The position numbers were made by a program, and so were the translations under genes. This document shows positions 5,695-8,242 of a stretch of DNA of 8,242 bases, piece after piece; position 1 is the stretch's first letter; each line of letters begins with the position of its first letter. Under the pieces are notes generated by a model that saw only the letters and a program-made list of their open reading frames with translations, searched no databases and was not told the DNA's origin. Location: assembly GCA_002363575.1 (NCBI GenBank), contig DEWI01000114.1, positions 1 to 8,242 on the forward strand. The letters run 5' to 3'. The DNA is from Verrucomicrobia bacterium UBA3214. Lineage in GTDB: Bacteria > Verrucomicrobiota > Kiritimatiellia > RFP12 > UBA1067.

Positions 5695-6870
5695 TTAGAC
5701 GAGGTGCGCGCCTTCGGAAGGCTTGATCAGCGAGCAGACCGGCTCGTCGCCGTACTTCGCCTTGTACTCCTTCGTGATCGCCGCAGCGATCTTGCCGGCT
5801 GCGGACGGATCGACGAGCAGGCAGCACGAGCCGCCGAATCCGCCGCCGGAGAGGCGCGCGCCATAGACTTCGGGAATCGCCTTGGCGGCATCGACGATAG
5901 TGTCCAGCTCGTCGCAGGAATTCTCGAACCAGTTGCGGCTGGATTCATGCGAATCGTACATGAGCGCGCCGAAGCCGGCGAGATCGCCCTTGGAAAGAAG
6001 CTCCGCGCCCTGCAGAACGCGCTCGTCTTCGCCGATCGGATGCACCGCCCTCTTCGCCGTGGTCTCGGCGAGGCCGCCGCGATAGAGCACCCACTCGGCC
6101 ATTGTGACGTCGCGCAGATGCGTGACCTTCTTGCCGCGCAGGACGCCGGCGAAAAACTTCGCGGCGTCTTCGCACGCCTGGCGGCGCGACGCATAAGCGC
6201 CGTCAACGAGCGCGTGCTTGGCGTTGGACTTGACCATCATGAAGGCGACGCCTTCGCCCATATCGACGTTTTCGAAAGTGTTGAAGCGGAAATCGCTCTT
6301 CACGAGCGAGCCTTCCTTGCCGTACATTGACGAAGCCTGGTCGAGAAGTCCGCAGGGGCAGCCGGCGAACGTGTGCTCGGCCTTCTGGCCGATTTTCGCG
6401 AGCGTCGTCTTGTCCTTCTCGATTCCGTAGAGCTTGCAAAGCGCGAGCGCCGTGCACATTTCGAGGGCGGCGGAAGACGAAAGGCCTGCGCCGAGAGGGA
6501 TGTTGCCGAGGAACATGCCCTTCCAGCCCTTGCCGGCCTTCGCGGGTTCTCCGTCGAAGAGCCAGTTGAAAGTGCCCGTGACGTAGTTCTGCCACGTCAT
6601 TTCCTTCGCGGGCTTGACCGAGGAAAGATCGAATGCCGCCGTCTCCATCAAGTCGGCCGCCGTCAATTCGCAATCGGTGCCGGCGCTCTTGGAGGCCGCG
6701 AAGAACGTGCCCTTGTCGATCGCCGCGGAAAAGACGTAGCCTTCGTTGTAGTCGGTGTGGTTGCCGAGGACTTCGATGCGGCCGGGCGCGTACGCCACGA
6801 CTTCCGGCTTGGCGCCGTACTTCGCTTCGAACTTGGCCACGAGCTCGTCATATACTTCCTTGTTCTGCAT
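5695..6870 (-). CDS. galK: Galactokinase-like GHMP kinase
   Basis: Galactokinase phosphorylates galactose at C1 using ATP, the first committed step of the Leloir pathway; it is a cytosolic enzyme. The 391-aa product has the three GHMP motifs: PGRIEVLGNHTDYNEG (29-44), PLGAGLSSSAALE (125-137, ATP phosphate loop) and SGGGFGG (341-347). The catalytic Asp is D177 in CGLLDQ. The sugar-side KHALVDGAYASRR segment with its Tyr is also present. The usual GEHTDYN is GNHTDYN here, so the Glu that contacts the sugar in characterised enzymes is N37. Substrate preference could therefore differ from plain galactose. The length is normal for the family. The start at 6870 has AAAGG 8 nt upstream. It follows the sugar permease gene by 50 nt, which supports a shared uptake-and-phosphorylation role. 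The symbol is given for family; the exact sugar is not proven. Confidence 0.85.
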   Translation of the reverse strand: MQNKEVYDELVAKFEAKYGAKPEVVAYAPGRIEVLGNHTDYNEGYVFSAAIDKGTFFAASKSAGTDCELTAADLMETAAFDLSSVKPAKEMTWQNYVTGTFNWLFDGEPAKAGKGWKGMFLGNIPLGAGLSSSAALEMCTALALCKLYGIEKDKTTLAKIGQKAEHTFAGCPCGLLDQASSMYGKEGSLVKSDFRFNTFENVDMGEGVAFMMVKSNAKHALVDGAYASRRQACEDAAKFFAGVLRGKKVTHLRDVTMAEWVLYRGGLAETTAKRAVHPIGEDERVLQGAELLSKGDLAGFGALMYDSHESSRNWFENSCDELDTIVDAAKAIPEVYGARLSGGGFGGSCCLLVDPSAAGKIAAAITKEYKAKYGDEPVCSLIKPSEGAHLV

Positions 6871-6920
6871 TGCGGGAACCTTTCAAATTAAGTTGGGTGT
6901 TGCGGTGTTTGGCGTGGGCG

Positions 6921-8242
6921 TCAGTCGATCTTGATATCCGTGTTCACATTCTTGGAGAAAGCGAGCGCGTACACGAAGAGGTAGGCGAAGCAGAAGATCG
7001 GCACGACATAGCTGACCATGAAGCCGAAGGAGTCGGCGAGCCAGCCCTGCAGCGACGGGAGGATCGCGCCGCCGACGACCATGACCATGAAGAGGCCGGA
7101 AGCCTGTTCGGTGTACTTGCCGAGTCCCTCGGTCGCGAGATTGAACATCACGCCCCACATGACCGACGCGGAAAGACCGGCGAGAATGAAGAACAGCGCG
7201 GCGAGCGGAACCTGCGTCATGGCGAGCGACTTGAGGCTCTGGAAGAGCGGGAGGCGCACCATCATGTCGGGGGCGAACGCGCCGCACAGCGCGCCGACGG
7301 TGCAAAGGAGCGTGCCGGAACCGGTGCACCAGAGGCACATGGTGCGGCTGGAGACCTTGCCGCCGATGATGGCGCCCACGAGACGCCCTACGAGCATGAG
7401 CATCATGAACGTAGCGGCCGTCGAAGCCGCGATCACCATCGCCTGCTCGGGCGTGATGCCGGCGATCTTGAGCAGCGGCGAAGTCGGATTGTCGGGCTGG
7501 AGCCAGAGGCGCATGTAGTTCTGCGTGCCGAGTTCCACGCCCATGTAGAGGAAGATGCCGATGACGCCGAAGCGGCAGTGGCGGAACGCGAGCGCGCTGC
7601 GCTCAAGCACGACGTCGGACTTGCGCGCCGTCGGGTTCTGGATCGGGATGAAAGAGATGATCAGCGTCGCGACGATGAACACGGCCGCAGCGGCCATGAG
7701 CACTCCGGAGATGTCGGAGAACTGCGTATCCTTCGTGATCTTGCCGATGATCGAGCCGAGTATGATCGGCGCGGACGCGCCGCAGAACGAATTGAAGGCG
7801 CTGCCGCCGAGATTGAGCTGGTTGCCCTTGTTGCCGCCGCCGACGATCTGGTTGAGCATCGGGTTGATCACGGTGTTGAGCAAGCAGTTGGAAAAGCCGC
7901 TGACGAGCGCGCCGGCGAGATAGACGATCCACGCGGCAGGCACCTGGCCTATCAAGCCCATGCTCGCCTCGAGTTTGCCGGAAAGGACTTGCACGAGAAC
8001 GCCGACGGCGCCGGAGCCGGTCGCGAGCAGCGCGGTCTTCTTGTAGCCGATCTTCTGGAGGAACTTGCCCGCCGGATACCCCATGATGAGGTAGGCGATG
8101 AAGTTCATCGAGTTGCCGAGCATTCCGAGGACGTTCGAACCTCCCGGCAGCTTGTACTTCCACACGTCTCCCGCAGGTGCCGCGAGGAACGTGACAAAGC
8201 CGACCATCGCGTAGAGGGCGAACATGGTGATGATGGCGACGA
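6921..8242 (-). CDS. FucP/FHS-family MFS sugar permease (N-terminus outside the window)
   Basis: This is a 12-helix major facilitator permease of the fucose-galactose-glucose (FHS) type, expected in the inner membrane to import a monosaccharide. The frame stays open through the window edge; at least VAIIT precedes the internal Met at 8225, so 439 residues are visible and a short N-terminal piece is missing. The FHS hallmark GYPAGKFLQKIGYKK (49-63 from that Met) is clear. The NPMLN...GNKGNQLNLGGSAFNS block (121-145) matches the conserved mid-N-domain region. The E. coli FucP acids D46 and E135 appear to be replaced (F and N117 by eye). The stop lies 50 nt before galK with no terminator between them, so cotranscription and a shared sugar are likely. 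Galactose or glucose is the best guess; fucose is possible. Confidence 0.85.
   Translation of the reverse strand, partial: VAIITMFALYAMVGFVTFLAAPAGDVWKYKLPGGSNVLGMLGNSMNFIAYLIMGYPAGKFLQKIGYKKTALLATGSGAVGVLVQVLSGKLEASMGLIGQVPAAWIVYLAGALVSGFSNCLLNTVINPMLNQIVGGGNKGNQLNLGGSAFNSFCGASAPIILGSIIGKITKDTQFSDISGVLMAAAAVFIVATLIISFIPIQNPTARKSDVVLERSALAFRHCRFGVIGIFLYMGVELGTQNYMRLWLQPDNPTSPLLKIAGITPEQAMVIAASTAATFMMLMLVGRLVGAIIGGKVSSRTMCLWCTGSGTLLCTVGALCGAFAPDMMVRLPLFQSLKSLAMTQVPLAALFFILAGLSASVMWGVMFNLATEGLGKYTEQASGLFMVMVVGGAILPSLQGWLADSFGFMVSYVVPIFCFAYLFVYALAFSKNVNTDIKID

Noticed and set aside
4335..5726. A 463-codon open frame on the plus strand opposite the FecR-like gene
   Set aside because: It is a mirror frame of the minus-strand gene, which has a Shine-Dalgarno and a signal peptide. 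The plus-strand translation is Arg/Ala-rich without motifs.

Overview
The window is a GC-rich bacterial chromosomal segment. It carries eight protein genes, all on the minus strand, and the 3' end of a tRNA gene on the plus strand at the left edge. There is no sign of a phage, transposon, CRISPR array or defence island. A membrane-anchored SurA/PpiD-like chaperone, a Sec-exported FecR-like protein, a FucP-type sugar permease and a galactokinase with a variant sugar-binding motif suggest a Gram-negative carbohydrate-using bacterium. The overall style recalls the PVC group (Kiritimatiellota, Lentisphaerota, Verrucomicrobiota). That placement is an impression from memory and has low confidence.

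In the direction of transcription (right to left) the order is: a FucP/FHS-family sugar permease (8242-6921, its N-terminus lies outside the window); galactokinase-like galK (6870-5695); a secreted FecR-like protein of unknown role (5546-4359); a SurA/PpiD-like membrane-anchored folding factor (4215-2569); dUTPase dut (2478-2047); peptide deformylase def (1999-1454); dihydrodipicolinate reductase dapB (1453-722); and 7-carboxy-7-deazaguanine synthase queE (707-105). queE converges on a tRNA gene, probably tRNA-Ser, whose last 22 nt and intrinsic terminator occupy positions 1-84.

The genes form three loose groups. The permease and galK look like a sugar uptake and phosphorylation pair (50-nt gap). 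The FecR-like and PpiD-like genes are envelope genes, each with a leader of about 145 nt. dut, def, dapB and queE are a tight housekeeping run with gaps of 47, 0 and 14 nt, serving nucleotide hygiene, N-terminal protein maturation, lysine/diaminopimelate synthesis and queuosine synthesis. A strong bulged hairpin between the PpiD-like gene and dut may separate the second and third groups. No intergenic stretch exceeds 150 nt.

I found no wholly novel system. The most interesting points are: residue changes at the expected sugar-binding acid of GalK and at both expected proton-coupling acids of the neighbouring permease; the uncharacterised FecR-like secreted protein beside a parvulin-like chaperone that lacks an obvious catalytic motif; and several clear intergenic hairpins.
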